Assembly (NCBI GenBank): GCA_902801565.1
Contig: CADCIX010000022.1
Span: 1 to 39,374, forward strand
Length of the DNA: 39,374 nucleotides
DNA from: an uncultured Veillonellaceae bacterium
Lineage (GTDB): Bacteria; Bacillota; Negativicutes; Selenomonadales; Selenomonadaceae
Direction: 5' to 3'
Made by a program: the position numbers and the translations under genes. Below the pieces are notes generated by a model, which saw only the letters and a program-made list of their open reading frames with translations, searched no databases and was not told the DNA's origin. Shown piece after piece: positions 7,794-17,118 of the stretch. Each line of letters opens with the position of its first letter. The stretch's first letter is position 1.

Positions 7794-9458
7794 TCAAATC
7801 TCCATGATGATGGGCAGGATCATCGGGCGGCGACGGGTCTTCTCGAAGAGATACCGCCCCAAGGCATCGCGTACATTGGACTTGATGACGGACCATTCCA
7901 TGACCTTCCCGTCCTCACAATGCCCCAGTGCCTGTTCCACGCGGGATTTCGCCCCATCCATGAGTTCCTCGGATTCCCGCACATAGACAAAGCCGCGGGA
8001 GACGATGTCCGGGCCTGCCACAACACGGCCGCTGGCGCGATCCATCGTGACCACCACGATGAGGATACCATCCTGGGAAAGCTGGCGGCGATCCCGGAGG
8101 ACGATGTTCCCCACATCGCCAACCCCCAGGCCATCCACCATGACCATCCCGGCAGTCACCCTTCCGGCAACAATGCCCCTGTCCTTGGTGAATTCCATCA
8201 CCTGCCCATTCTCGCCGACGAAAATATTCTCCTTCGGCATCCCGAGTTCCCGTGCGAGTTTCGCATGCTGCACAAGATGATGATACTCGCCATGCACGGG
8301 GATGAAGAACTTGGGCCGCACGAGATTGTGCATGAGCTTGAGTTCCTCACGGCTGGCATGTCCCGAAACATGAATCCCCTCATTGCGTCCGTAAATCACA
8401 TTCGCCCCAAGTTTCATGAGGTTGTCAATCGTCTTTGCCACCAATTTCTCGTTGCCGGGAATCGGTGTTGCGGAAATGATGACCGTATCGTCCGGCACGA
8501 TGCCGACCTTGCGATGGTCGGACATTGCCATGCGGGTGAGGGCCGACATGGGCTCGCCCTGGCTTCCCGTCGTGATGATGACGATCTTGTTCATGGGGTA
8601 ATTGTTGATTTCATCGATATCGATGATGGTTCCTTCCGGGGCATTGATATAGCCGAGCTCCAGGGAAATATTGACCACATTGACCATGCTGCGCCCCAGC
8701 ACCGCCACCCGCCGCTTATAGCGGACAGCCGTATCGATGACCTGCTGGATGCGGTGGACATTGGAGGAAAAGGTCGCCACGATGATGCGCTGCCGCGCAT
8801 TGTGGAAGGCCTTGTCAAAGGCAGCCCCCACCGTCCGCTCGCTAAGGGTATGGCCCTCCCGTTCCGAGTTCGTGCTGTCGGCCATCATGACGAGCACACC
8901 CTTGTTCCCGAGATCCGAGAAGCGACGGAAATCTGTCATCTTTCCGTCAATGGGAGTGTAATCGAGCTTGAAATCCCCCGTATGGACAATCATGCCCACA
9001 GGAGTCTTGATGGAAAGACCCACGGCATCCGGTATGCTATGATTCACACGAATAAATCCGACGCTGAAACAGCCCACATTGATGATATCGCCCTGCATCA
9101 CAGAATGCAGGTTGCTGGAGTCCACACCATTCTCTTTCAAGCGGCCTTCCAGGATGCCAAGTGTCAAACGAGTTCCATAGACGGGTACAGAGATTTGCTT
9201 CAATACATAGGGAAGGGCACCGATATGATCCTCGTGTCCATGGGTCAGGACAATGGCCTTGATCATATCCTTGTTCTCCAGCAGATAGGTAATATCCGGA
9301 ATAACGAGATCGACGCCCAGCATTTCCTCTTCCGGGAACATGAGACCGGAATCAATCAGAAGTATCTCGTCATCCACACGGATGACGGTCATATTCTTTC
9401 CGATCTCCCCCAATCCTCCCAAGGGAATGATCTGAAGTTTTGTCTGTGTTTTTGCCAA
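7794..9458 (-). CDS. rnj: ribonuclease J
   Basis: A 554-residue metallo-beta-lactamase/beta-CASP ribonuclease, the normal RNase J length, acting in mRNA decay and rRNA processing as 5' exonuclease and endonuclease. HGHEDH at 73-78 is the zinc ligand motif; further motifs are HTGDFKLDYTP, MADSTN and SGHASREEL of the beta-CASP region, then a C-terminal RNase J domain (DGILIVVVTMD). The TTG at 9458 is taken as start because GGAGGT lies eight bases upstream and the protein then begins AKTQTKLQIIPLGGLGEIGK; a longer reading to 9554 adds unrelated sequence. A promoter lies at 9658-9686 and the leader is about 190 bases long, which is unusual and might carry autoregulation. Confidence 0.95.
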   Translation of the reverse strand: MAKTQTKLQIIPLGGLGEIGKNMTVIRVDDEILLIDSGLMFPEEEMLGVDLVIPDITYLLENKDMIKAIVLTHGHEDHIGALPYVLKQISVPVYGTRLTLGILEGRLKENGVDSSNLHSVMQGDIINVGCFSVGFIRVNHSIPDAVGLSIKTPVGMIVHTGDFKLDYTPIDGKMTDFRRFSDLGNKGVLVMMADSTNSEREGHTLSERTVGAAFDKAFHNARQRIIVATFSSNVHRIQQVIDTAVRYKRRVAVLGRSMVNVVNISLELGYINAPEGTIIDIDEINNYPMNKIVIITTGSQGEPMSALTRMAMSDHRKVGIVPDDTVIISATPIPGNEKLVAKTIDNLMKLGANVIYGRNEGIHVSGHASREELKLMHNLVRPKFFIPVHGEYHHLVQHAKLARELGMPKENIFVGENGQVMEFTKDRGIVAGRVTAGMVMVDGLGVGDVGNIVLRDRRQLSQDGILIVVVTMDRASGRVVAGPDIVSRGFVYVRESEELMDGAKSRVEQALGHCEDGKVMEWSVIKSNVRDALGRYLFEKTRRRPMILPIIMEI

Positions 9459-9657
9459 AAAATTGCACCTCCGCACATAAAGGAAGCACTGACAAGGCGA
9501 ACCCGTCCACCGACAAACCAAACCCGTCCCATCAAGCAGAGCACGTTCATCCACCAGCGTCTTCCAAAATTATGAAATTTTATAAATGCTTTCCGAAACG
9601 TTCGTAATTCAAAAGAAAAAGAAAAATAATACCCGTCCGTTTAACTCGTTAGAATAT

Positions 9658-9686
9658 ATTGTAACATTGAACGAAAAAGATTGCAA
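9658..9686 (-). promoter_or_regulatory. promoter for rnj
   Basis: On the minus strand TTGCAA (9681-9686), a 17-base spacer and TACAAT (9658-9663). It lies about 200 bases before the rnj TTG start; the interval 9459-9650 has no gene and is AT-rich near 9570-9640. Confidence 0.7.
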
Positions 9687-9689
9687 ATA

Positions 9690-9724
9690 AAAAAACCATG
9701 AAAACACGCCTTTCAAGGGCATGC
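9690..9724 (-). terminator. intrinsic terminator of the aroH/methyltransferase operon
   Basis: On the minus strand GCATGCC pairs with GGCGTGT (with G-U pairs) around a seven-base loop, followed by TTTC and a seven-T run. It overlaps the last codons of the methyltransferase and precedes the rnj promoter. Confidence 0.6.
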
Positions 9725-10510
9725 TCCCATGATCTCATAAATCCCGTACCGTATTTTGCTGTACTGTCCGCCTGCCATTTTCGTGAATCCCAGACGGGCA
9801 AATTCCAGGCTTCGGCTGTTCTCCTTGAGCACCACCCGATGGCGGGCAACCCGCTTCGCCTCGGAAATCGCCTCAAGGGGCACGGGACGATGGTCTGCCA
9901 CCGCACGAAGGGGGTTCAGATTCTCGCTTTCCATGAGGGGATGGCGGAACATCGGGTCGAAGTAGACCACATCAAAGGACTTGTCCGGCTGCTCTCTCAG
10001 AAAATCCAGGTAATCCGCGCAGTGAACGCGGATTCTCCGCATGGCCTCATGCATGTCATAATTGTCCCCCAGGCTGTGTCCCAGGCCATAACCGATCACC
10101 TCAGCCACAAAGGGATTGACCTCGAGCCCCGTCACGCTGCCGCCGGAACCGGTGGCATAGCTTGCCACGATGGCATCGGCACCGAAGCCGAGGGTACAGT
10201 CCAGCACCGTCATGCCCGGGCGAAGGTCCATCGCCTCTACCATATGATCATGCTCTCCCATGCGGAGATTTTTCAGGCGAAGATGTGCCATATTGGGATG
10301 GAAAAACAACTCCCCTTCCAGAGTATCCAGCACCAGCAGCCCCTTCTTTGCCACAAGGATAACCTCGCAATCGTATAGCTCACGAAGCTCCTCCATGGAT
10401 TCGCGGTTACGCGAAACATAGGAAATGCCGAATTTCTGCGCCACTTCTTTGGCCAGCCTCACATTCTCCGGCTTGAACCTGCGCCCTGTCGTGCTGATAG
10501 CCTTCATCAT
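9713..10510 (-). CDS. class I SAM-dependent methyltransferase (RsmJ-like)
   Basis: A 265-residue protein. Residues from about 95 show a Rossmann methyltransferase core: GMTVLDCTLGFGADAIVAS (motif I), VTGLEVNPFVAEVI (motif II, acidic residue for ribose binding) and FDVVYFDPMFRHP, a DPxF/DPPY-like motif IV expected for base or amino methylation. The arrangement recalls RsmJ, the 16S rRNA guanine-N2 methyltransferase, but the target is inferred only. The N-terminal about 90 residues (TTGRRFKPENVRLAKEVAQK) form a separate domain. The ATG at 10510 overlaps the TGA of aroH (ATGA), which indicates translational coupling; longer readings lie inside aroH and are rejected. Confidence 0.85.
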   Translation of the reverse strand: MMKAISTTGRRFKPENVRLAKEVAQKFGISYVSRNRESMEELRELYDCEVILVAKKGLLVLDTLEGELFFHPNMAHLRLKNLRMGEHDHMVEAMDLRPGMTVLDCTLGFGADAIVASYATGSGGSVTGLEVNPFVAEVIGYGLGHSLGDNYDMHEAMRRIRVHCADYLDFLREQPDKSFDVVYFDPMFRHPLMESENLNPLRAVADHRPVPLEAISEAKRVARHRVVLKENSRSLEFARLGFTKMAGGQYSKIRYGIYEIMGACP

Positions 10511-10866
10511 CGGCAAAGATCCGGGCGCAACGCCCTGGCTCCCCGCAAATAAACATGAACCACGTCCTTCTGTGGCTTGTCCATGTCCGTCAGCAGCAAA
10601 AGGCGGATGCACATGGGCAGACTGCCCTCCACATCCATCTGCCTGGCATCAAAGAGAGGCACTGCCTCCATTCCCGGCATCTGTCGCATTCCCGTGGCAG
10701 GAAATCCCGCCGTGATATCCTCTGTGGCAGTGAAAATGGCTGCCCCGATATCCTCCGGCACAAGGCCATTGCTCTGCATCATGGCAGATACCATTTCCTG
10801 CACAGCCTGCTGTATGTCCTCCCTGGTATTCTCCTCCACAGTGGTCGCACCGCGTACCCCTCGCAT
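10507..10866 (-). CDS. aroH: chorismate mutase, AroH type
   Basis: A 119-residue protein of the monofunctional trimeric AroH class, which converts chorismate to prephenate for phenylalanine and tyrosine. The N-terminal RGVRGATTVEENT with its conserved Arg, the EGSLPMCIRLLLL block with the catalytic Glu and Arg, and the C-terminal VYLRGARALRPDL with its Tyr match the Bacillus-type enzyme over full length. The stop overlaps the following methyltransferase start by an ATGA junction. It lies 16 bases downstream of the ubiB-like gene, so it is probably transcribed with it. No other aromatic pathway gene is nearby, which is a little unusual. Confidence 0.93.
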   Translation of the reverse strand: MRGVRGATTVEENTREDIQQAVQEMVSAMMQSNGLVPEDIGAAIFTATEDITAGFPATGMRQMPGMEAVPLFDARQMDVEGSLPMCIRLLLLTDMDKPQKDVVHVYLRGARALRPDLCR

Positions 10867-10882
10867 GACAGGTCTCCCTTCC

Positions 10883-12499
10883 CTATTTCCATTTTTTCTT
10901 GTTGATATCCCAGATCAGCCGCAAACTCAGGATCAATGCCGCCAAATAGCCAAAGAACCCCAGCAGGGGAATCTCCATGACCTTCGGCGTCATGTTCGTC
11001 GTACAGATCGTGCTGGAACCCAACAGCAAGGCCGCACAGATCACCGTGAGGATGATCTTGTTGATCATCATGTCCAGCTGTCGAAGCGGCTCCTCCGAGC
11101 CTGTGACATCCAGGTTCACCTTGGTCTGCCCGCTCATGGTCATCTTTATGATATCAGAAATCTGCTCCGGAAGCTGCATGGATTTCCGCAGGAGAAGATA
11201 GCCTTCCCGCTTCGCCTTCTCGATCTCTTCCTTCCAATGGAAGTTCCGCTTGAAATCCAGTGACAGGCTCCGGGCAAAGATCTCAACAAAGCTCACCTTC
11301 GGGCAGCACAGGCGCATGACACCCTCCACGGTGAGGACGCCCCGTGCAAACATGCTGAGGCCCTGCGGGCATGCGATATGATGCACCCGCAGGATGTTCA
11401 TGATCTGATGGGTAAGCCTCCCCATCTGCAGCTGGGAAAAATCCAGGCTGCTGTACTGTGCCATCAGTGCATCGATATCCTGGTAAAGCGCCGTATGGTT
11501 GATCCTGCCCTGCGGAATCCCCAGGGACAGGACAGCGGTTTTCATCTCGAAGGTATCATGGTGCGCCAATGCGAATACTGCCTTGCGAATTGCCGTGCGG
11601 TCACGGTTGGACAGGCGCCCCATCATCCCAAGATCCAGCCAGACGATGCGTCCGTTGCGTATCCATATGTTGCCCGGATGGGGGTCCGCATGGAAGTAGC
11701 CGTCCTCGATGATCTGCTTGACATAGTTCTCCCCGAGCTTTCGCCCCAAAGCGTTGACATCGTACCCCTTGGCCCTTATGCTGTCAAAATCATCGATGGG
11801 AATTCCCTCGATGTACTCCATGACGAGGATATGCGCCGTCGTCAGATGACGATACACCTCCGGACAGGAAACTGTGTCGACATCGCGGTTCAGATGACGG
11901 AATTCATCGATATGGTCTGCCTCAATGAGAAAATCCATCTCCTGCTTGGCAATCGTCCACATCTCATCCAGCACCATATTGAAGTCCACCACATCCTGTG
12001 AACGGCTCAGGACCTTGATGATTCCCGCCGCCCGCTTCAAAAGGATGATATCCTTCGACATGACACCGTAAATGCCGGGTCTCTGGACCTTGACGACAAC
12101 CTTTTCCCCAGTCTTCAGGACTGCCGCATGCACCTGGGCAATCGAGGCCGATCCCAGCACCTTCTCGTCAATGCTGGCAAACACCTTGTTCCAGTGACAA
12201 TCGTATTCCTTCTCCACGACCTCAAGGATGGTAGAAAAAGGCAAAGGCGTGACCTCCGTCTGGAGTTTCATGAGTTCTTCGCAATACTCATTGGGAAGAA
12301 AATCAGGCCGCATGCTCATGACCTGCCCCAGTTTCACAAAGGTAGGGCCGAGATCTTCCAGAATGAAACGAAGTTTCTCCGGTGTCACCCCCCGGACAAC
12401 ATCGTGCTTCCGGAGCACTGCCACCATTTCCTTCAAACGGGTTGCGGAGCCGGAGTCATCTGATGAAATTTTTATGTCCTGCAGCAACTTGTCAATCAA
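10883..12499 (-). CDS. UbiB/ABC1/AarF-family protein kinase-like ATPase
   Basis: A 538-residue protein of the UbiB family, atypical kinases/ATPases that in other bacteria support isoprenoid-lipid (quinone) metabolism. Family motifs are clear: the KxGQ motif in [16 protein letters not shown] (54-59 and on), the Ala-rich nucleotide loop GSASIAQVH (116-124), the [10 protein letters not shown] lysine (about 137), the catalytic [11 protein letters not shown] and the metal-binding LDLGMMGRL. Two hydrophobic helices at the C-terminus ([16 protein letters not shown] and [20 protein letters not shown]) anchor it in the membrane. It starts about 40 bases after the ABC-F gene. Substrate in this organism cannot be told from sequence. 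Confidence 0.92.
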   Translation of the reverse strand: MIDKLLQDIKISSDDSGSATRLKEMVAVLRKHDVVRGVTPEKLRFILEDLGPTFVKLGQVMSMRPDFLPNEYCEELMKLQTEVTPLPFSTILEVVEKEYDCHWNKVFASIDEKVLGSASIAQVHAAVLKTGEKVVVKVQRPGIYGVMSKDIILLKRAAGIIKVLSRSQDVVDFNMVLDEMWTIAKQEMDFLIEADHIDEFRHLNRDVDTVSCPEVYRHLTTAHILVMEYIEGIPIDDFDSIRAKGYDVNALGRKLGENYVKQIIEDGYFHADPHPGNIWIRNGRIVWLDLGMMGRLSNRDRTAIRKAVFALAHHDTFEMKTAVLSLGIPQGRINHTALYQDIDALMAQYSSLDFSQLQMGRLTHQIMNILRVHHIACPQGLSMFARGVLTVEGVMRLCCPKVSFVEIFARSLSLDFKRNFHWKEEIEKAKREGYLLLRKSMQLPEQISDIIKMTMSGQTKVNLDVTGSEEPLRQLDMMINKIILTVICAALLLGSSTICTTNMTPKVMEIPLLGFFGYLAALILSLRLIWDINKKKWK

Positions 12500-12541
12500 G
12501 CATCATCACGACCCCTTGCACCATAGTATATCACGCTGATC

Positions 12542-14164
12542 CTATTTCTTTCCGTACTTCTCCGCCAGCTGCTGCTTCACCGTCTCATTGGAAAGGAATT
12601 CCTCATAGGTCGACATGCGGTCCACCACGCCATCAGGAGTGATGTCAATGATACGATTGGCAATCGTCTGGACAAACTCGTAGTCATGGGAAACGAAAAG
12701 CGCTGTGCCGTCAAAGGAAATCAGCCCGTTGTTGAGAGACGTAATGGATTCGAGATCCAGATGGTTCGTCGGCTCATCCATCAGCAGCACATTGGCCCCC
12801 GAAAGCATCATGCGGGAAAGCATGCAACGCACCCGCTCGCCTCCAGAGAGCACCCCTGCCGCCTTTTGGCTCTCCTCGCCGGAAAAGAGCATCCGCCCGA
12901 GGAATCCCCGCACAAAAGTCTCATCGGGATCCTTGGAATACTGGCGCAGCCAATCCACAAGGTTCAGCTTCACCCCGTCAAAATACGCAGAATTATCTGC
13001 AGGAAGATATGCCTGGGTCGTTGTCACGCCCCATTTGAAAGATCCAGAGTCCGCCTCTTCCTCCCCCATGAGAATCTTGAAGAGCATGGTCTTTCCCACG
13101 CTGTTGGGTCCCACGAAGGCCACCTTGTCCCCCTTCTTGAGAGTGAAGCTGACATTCTTCAGGATCTGCTCGCCATCCACGGTCTTGGAGATGTTCTCCA
13201 CCATCAGCAGCTGATCGCCGGCCTCGCGGTCCGGCTGGAAAGCGATATAAGGATACTTGCGGGTCGAGGGCTTGATGTCCTCCAGGCTGATCTTTTCCAG
13301 CATCTTCTTGCGGGAAGTCGCCTGCTTCGATTTCGCGGCATTGGCTGCAAAGCGGGAGATGAAGGTCTGCAGTTCCTTGATCTTCTCCTCCTTTTTCTTG
13401 TTCGCATCCTTTGCCATCTGCAAGGCAAGCTGGCTGGACTGGTACCAGAAGTCATAGTTCCCCGCATAGAGCTGGATGCCGCCAAAATCCACATCGCAGA
13501 TATAGGTGCAGACCTGGTTGAGGAAATGGCGGTCATGGGAAACGACAATGACCGTATTGGGAAAATCCGCAAGGAAATTTTCCAGCCAATGGATGGACTC
13601 CACATCCAGATGGTTGGTGGGCTCGTCCAAGAGCAGGATATCGGGGCTCCCAAAAAGAGCCTGGGCCAGAAGTACCCGCACCTTTTCCGTTGCCGAAAGG
13701 TCCGACATGAGCAGGGTATGACGATCCTCGGCAATGCCAAGACCGTTCAGGAGACGCGCCGCCTCCGCCTCTGCATCCCAGCCGTTGAGCTCGGAGAACT
13801 CCGCCTCCAGCTCAGAAGCCCGCATGCCATCCTCGTCCGAGAAATCCGGCTTCGCATAAAGAGCCTCCTTCTCGTCCATGATGTCCACCAGCCGCTTATG
13901 CCCCATGATGACCGTGCGCAAAACCTCATATTCATCAAAGGCATAGTGATCCTGTTTCAATACAGCCAGCCGCTCCCCGGGCGTTATCTCCACCGTTCCC
14001 CCGGTTGGCTCCAGCTCCCCGGACAAGAGGCGCAAAAAAGTGGATTTGCCTGCCCCATTGGCACCAATAACGCCATAGCAGTTCCCAGGAGTGAACTTCA
14101 AGTTGACATCCTTGTAAAGAACCCTCTTGCCAAACTGAAGGCTCAAGTTATTCGTGCTGATCAT
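12542..14164 (-). CDS. ABC-F family ATPase, YbiT/YkpA-like
   Basis: A 540-residue protein with two ABC ATPase domains and no membrane segment, typical of ABC-F proteins that act on the ribosome. Domain 1 has Walker A GANGAGKST (about 34-42), a degenerate signature SDLSATEKVRVLLAQALFG and Walker B ILLLDEPTNHLD. A charged linker (about 245-300, KKKEEKIKELQTF, KSKQATSRKKMLEKI) matches the P-site tRNA interaction motif. Domain 2 has GPNSVGKTM, LSGGERVR and LLMDEPTNHLD. Sequence order and linker resemble E. coli YbiT and B. subtilis YkpA rather than antibiotic-resistance ABC-F proteins. It heads the run ABC-F, ubiB-like, aroH, methyltransferase. Confidence 0.93.
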   Translation of the reverse strand: MISTNNLSLQFGKRVLYKDVNLKFTPGNCYGVIGANGAGKSTFLRLLSGELEPTGGTVEITPGERLAVLKQDHYAFDEYEVLRTVIMGHKRLVDIMDEKEALYAKPDFSDEDGMRASELEAEFSELNGWDAEAEAARLLNGLGIAEDRHTLLMSDLSATEKVRVLLAQALFGSPDILLLDEPTNHLDVESIHWLENFLADFPNTVIVVSHDRHFLNQVCTYICDVDFGGIQLYAGNYDFWYQSSQLALQMAKDANKKKEEKIKELQTFISRFAANAAKSKQATSRKKMLEKISLEDIKPSTRKYPYIAFQPDREAGDQLLMVENISKTVDGEQILKNVSFTLKKGDKVAFVGPNSVGKTMLFKILMGEEEADSGSFKWGVTTTQAYLPADNSAYFDGVKLNLVDWLRQYSKDPDETFVRGFLGRMLFSGEESQKAAGVLSGGERVRCMLSRMMLSGANVLLMDEPTNHLDLESITSLNNGLISFDGTALFVSHDYEFVQTIANRIIDITPDGVVDRMSTYEEFLSNETVKQQLAEKYGKK

Positions 14165-14201
14165 GATATCCTATCCCATTCCTTCCAAAAATATACCAAA
14201 T

Positions 14202-14999
14202 TTATTCGTTCACGATGGCACGGAACATGGACAAGATGCTCTGCCCATAGCTGTTTCCGGGAACTGCCCAGCGCCCGTTCAGATCCTGCCATTTATCAAG
14301 TGTCCTTTCGCCATAAACCGAACGAACCAGTTCGTATCTCGGATCCACCACAGGCTCCACCGGCGTACGGGTGGAGGCATAGGCCAGAAGGTGCTGTATG
14401 TGCGCCCTCACGCCCATCTTCGACGAGGCGAAATAGGCTCCCTTCACCGTCGCACTGGTGGTGCCAAGACCGCAATAATTGTTCTGGTCCGGCGTTACCG
14501 TGCCGCCATACCGGAAGAACCCCGTTTCCTTCAAAGCCTGGGCAAATGCCACATCCGGGCGGATTCCCTCACGCTGCCCTTCCTCATAGTAATAGGACAC
14601 AAGCTCCTCCGGCGAAACGGAGATCTCCGGATAAGGATTCACACTCAAGAGATACTTCACGCATTGCTGCTGCGTGGCCAAGGGCGTGCCAACGATGGAC
14701 GCATCGTAGACCGATTGCGTGACAGGCACCCTTGCTGCCGGCACTGGAGCTGTCTGTACGGGTTCCTCCACCTCGGGCGGAGCATTCAATATCTCCTGGA
14801 TCCTCTCCTTCAAAGGGCGTCTCTGCAAATCCGACACCGTTGTCCCTCCCGGCAGTGTCTGATGCATTTCCACTTTCGTTTCCATCTGCGGATCATGCAG
14901 GCGCTTTGCCTCAGCGGATGATGAAAACGAAACTGCAAATGCACCGAGAAGAGAACATGCCACGAGGGTCTTACCATAAAATTTCCATTGATTCTTCAC
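14202..14999 (-). CDS. secreted glucosaminidase-domain protein (peptidoglycan hydrolase)
   Basis: A 265-residue exported protein. The GTG at 14999 is chosen as start: TAAGGAG lies about nine bases upstream, and the product begins with a good signal peptide (KNQWKFYGKTLVACSLLG, cleavage near SSAEA). A Pro/Val/Glu-rich linker (about residues 55-100) precedes a glucosaminidase (FlgJ/LytG-like) domain: EGIRPDVAFAQALKETGFF with the likely catalytic Glu, then NNYCGLG and GVRAHIQHLLAYA. It should cleave the glycan backbone of peptidoglycan in the periplasm or wall. The gene follows a permease by 27 bases. Confidence 0.88.
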   Translation of the reverse strand: MKNQWKFYGKTLVACSLLGAFAVSFSSSAEAKRLHDPQMETKVEMHQTLPGGTTVSDLQRRPLKERIQEILNAPPEVEEPVQTAPVPAARVPVTQSVYDASIVGTPLATQQQCVKYLLSVNPYPEISVSPEELVSYYYEEGQREGIRPDVAFAQALKETGFFRYGGTVTPDQNNYCGLGTTSATVKGAYFASSKMGVRAHIQHLLAYASTRTPVEPVVDPRYELVRSVYGERTLDKWQDLNGRWAVPGNSYGQSILSMFRAIVNE

Positions 15000-15026
15000 A
15001 AATATCGCACTCCTTACCAATTCCAT

Positions 15027-16304
15027 CTACAAACTACAAAGAAAATATACGACAAAAAGAGCGGCCATGCACACTTCTGCCTTTGTGACCTCCCTGCGTT
15101 TCCCGCCAAGGGATTTCAATGCCACATGCATGACAAGCGCCCCGCCAATCCCTGCTGCCACATCGTGAAAAAGCGGCATCAGCAGGAACAGGCAACAGGA
15201 GGCAGCCGCATCTGCCATATCACCAGTCCAAAGCTCCTTCATGCGCCAGAGCATGAGAAACCCTGCTCCCGTTATGGCAGGTGCCGTGATTGCCCCAAAG
15301 GATGCCATGGCCTTTGCCAATGGCTCACAAAACAGCAGCAAGAACAGGAAAAATGCGGTTGCATAGGAAGTCCAGCCTCTTCTCCCCCCCACAGCAATCC
15401 CTGCAGCGGACTCCAAGGCCAATCTGGGAGGCAGGCTTCCCAGAAGAGCTCCTGCCGCTCCTGTCCCCAAAATGCCGAAAAGAAGTTTTTTCGACGGGCG
15501 CACCTCATCCGGAAAAGCAGCATAAAGCCCCTGCTCAACACCCAGAGATTCCACCAGGACGAGCACCAGAAGTGAAAAGAGCACCTCCGGCATCAAGATT
15601 CCCTCGGCCATATCCAACTGCAGCACGGTCTTGTCCAAGCCCTCCGGCAACAGGAAAGGTGCCGACGGAATTTCCCAGAATCCCTGCACCCAGGCGATGA
15701 TTGCCGTTGACAGTGTCCCAATGGCCAAGGCGCCGGAAACCTCATTGACCATCAGGGCAAGGACAATAAAGATTCCAATCAGGGACAGATAGGCGACGGG
15801 ATCCGACAGATTCCCAAACATCATCACGTCAAAGGGCGAGCCTGTCAAAAGCCTGCCCTGAATCAGTCCCTGCAGGACCAGCATGAATCCCAGCCCTCCC
15901 ATCAGGGAACGGCGAAGGACTTCTGGCACAGCATCCAGAAGGATTTTTCCCAAAGGGGACAACAAGAGGGCAATTCCTATGCACGAAGCCAGGAAAGAAG
16001 CTCCCAGAATAGCCTGCCAGCTATGCCCATGAGAAATGATTTCCCCATAGACGAGCCAGCTTGCCACGGCAATCCCCGGCACAATCACCAGTGGGCTTCC
16101 CGTCAGGCGCCCTATCAGCAAGGTTCCCAGCAGGGACACAAGCATGAAGGCCGTATAAGCACCGGTGAAATCCATGCCGGCCTGAAAGAGCAGGGAGGGA
16201 ACCACGATGATGCAAGAGAGCAGCGTCAACGCATTGACGCCCCCTGCCAGCACTTCCCTGCCCAGACCACTGCTACGGAAGGCATCCTTCCCAAACTCTC
16301 CCAT
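15027..16304 (-). CDS. NCS2-like nucleobase/ascorbate-family permease
   Basis: A 425-residue integral membrane protein with about 11-13 hydrophobic segments. Topology and the motif ALESAAGIAVGGRRGWTSYATA (position about 305-325) recall the ESAAG..EGGRTG block of AzgA/PbuG-type NCS2 purine permeases, but the preceding TTT-type stretch of that motif is replaced by GSLPPRL. This makes the substrate uncertain and suggests a divergent subfamily. An acidic residue in LVLVESLGVEQGLYAAF may take the place of the usual substrate-binding Glu. Start at 16304 has AAAGGGGG six bases upstream and a promoter at 16336-16364. Confidence 0.75.
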   Translation of the reverse strand: MGEFGKDAFRSSGLGREVLAGGVNALTLLSCIIVVPSLLFQAGMDFTGAYTAFMLVSLLGTLLIGRLTGSPLVIVPGIAVASWLVYGEIISHGHSWQAILGASFLASCIGIALLLSPLGKILLDAVPEVLRRSLMGGLGFMLVLQGLIQGRLLTGSPFDVMMFGNLSDPVAYLSLIGIFIVLALMVNEVSGALAIGTLSTAIIAWVQGFWEIPSAPFLLPEGLDKTVLQLDMAEGILMPEVLFSLLVLVLVESLGVEQGLYAAFPDEVRPSKKLLFGILGTGAAGALLGSLPPRLALESAAGIAVGGRRGWTSYATAFFLFLLLFCEPLAKAMASFGAITAPAITGAGFLMLWRMKELWTGDMADAAASCCLFLLMPLFHDVAAGIGGALVMHVALKSLGGKRREVTKAEVCMAALFVVYFLCSL

Positions 16305-16335
16305 GAAGTGCCCCCTTTACAAAATATCATCCCCT

Positions 16336-16364
16336 ATTGTAGCATATTTTTTCCAAGTCTCCAA
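16336..16364 (-). promoter_or_regulatory. promoter for the permease/glucosaminidase genes
   Basis: On the minus strand TTGGAG (16359-16364), 17-base spacer, TACAAT (16336-16341), ending about 30 bases before the permease start. The same interval carries TATAAT on the plus strand at 16375-16380 for the divergent VTT gene. Confidence 0.65.
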
Positions 16365-16414
16365 GAAATGATGTTATAATTATGCCAAATAGCCATTCCT
16401 TAGGAGGTCATTCC

Positions 16415-17107
16415 ATGAAATTTTCCATGAGGACCGTCAAGCTCATCGCAGCAGCCCTGATTGTCCTGCTCTTCCTCATCATCCATTCCCTGAACCCCGA
16501 ATTCTTTCCCTATCTCTGGCGCATGCTTTCCCATGGGGATATCATGGAAACAACAGAATACATCCAGTCCTTCGGTCCCTGGGCCCTGTTCTTCAGCTTC
16601 TGGCTCACCCTTTTCGTCAATGCCCTCGGCTTCCCGCCCGCCATCATCTTCTCCACCGCCAACACCCTGATTTTCGGCATCGTTCCCGGCATCGTTCTCT
16701 CCTGCATCGCAGAAACCGTAGGCGTCACCATCAGCTTTCTCCTGCTGCGCTTCTTCTTCCGCGACACGGCAGAGAAAATCATCGCAAAGAACAAGACCCT
16801 CTCCAACATCGACAAATACAGTGGAAAGAACGGCTTTGCCTTCATGCTCATCGCCCGCATGGTCCCCTACATCCCCTCCGTCCTCCTGAATGCCGTCGGT
16901 GCCCTTAGTTCCCTGAGCCTGCGGGACTACGTCATCACTTCCTTCATCGGGAAATTCCCCTCCACAGGCATTGAGGCCATCATCGGCCATGATGCCATCA
17001 CCCAGGAAGAGGATCCCACGCGCCTCATCGTCGTGGTCATCCTCGCCATCCTTCTCATCGTCGGAGCCTGGTGGTACCAAAAGAAACATCTCGAAAACGA
17101 TAAATAG
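16415..17107 (+). CDS. TVP38/TMEM64 (VTT domain) membrane protein
   Basis: A 230-residue membrane protein with about six hydrophobic segments. The VTT domain spans about residues 45-200, with the family pattern GFPPAIIFSTANTLIFG, the reentrant region ARMVPYIPSVLLNAVGALS and a conserved Gly in FIGKFPSTGIEA. DedA/VTT proteins are linked to lipid flipping and membrane homeostasis; a precise substrate is not shown here. The ATG at 16415 has TAGGAGG seven bases upstream; an earlier ATG lacks a site. TATAAT at 16375-16380 is a good -10 but the -35 is weak. It is followed after 11 bases by the phosphoesterase gene, probably one operon. Confidence 0.88.
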   Translation: MKFSMRTVKLIAAALIVLLFLIIHSLNPEFFPYLWRMLSHGDIMETTEYIQSFGPWALFFSFWLTLFVNALGFPPAIIFSTANTLIFGIVPGIVLSCIAETVGVTISFLLLRFFFRDTAEKIIAKNKTLSNIDKYSGKNGFAFMLIARMVPYIPSVLLNAVGALSSLSLRDYVITSFIGKFPSTGIEAIIGHDAITQEEDPTRLIVVVILAILLIVGAWWYQKKHLENDK

Positions 17108-17118
17108 GAGGCCTGTTC

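Noticed and set aside
5338..7986. 882-codon open frame on the plus strand opposite dnaE, and similar long frames opposite rnj, the ABC-F gene and others
   Set aside because: They mirror well-identified minus-strand genes, show no domain of their own and arise from the codon bias and GC content of the opposite strand.
14202..15026. Longer start MELVRSAIF for the glucosaminidase
   Set aside because: The ribosome site TAAGGAG lies inside those codons, and the signal peptide begins at the GTG at 14999.
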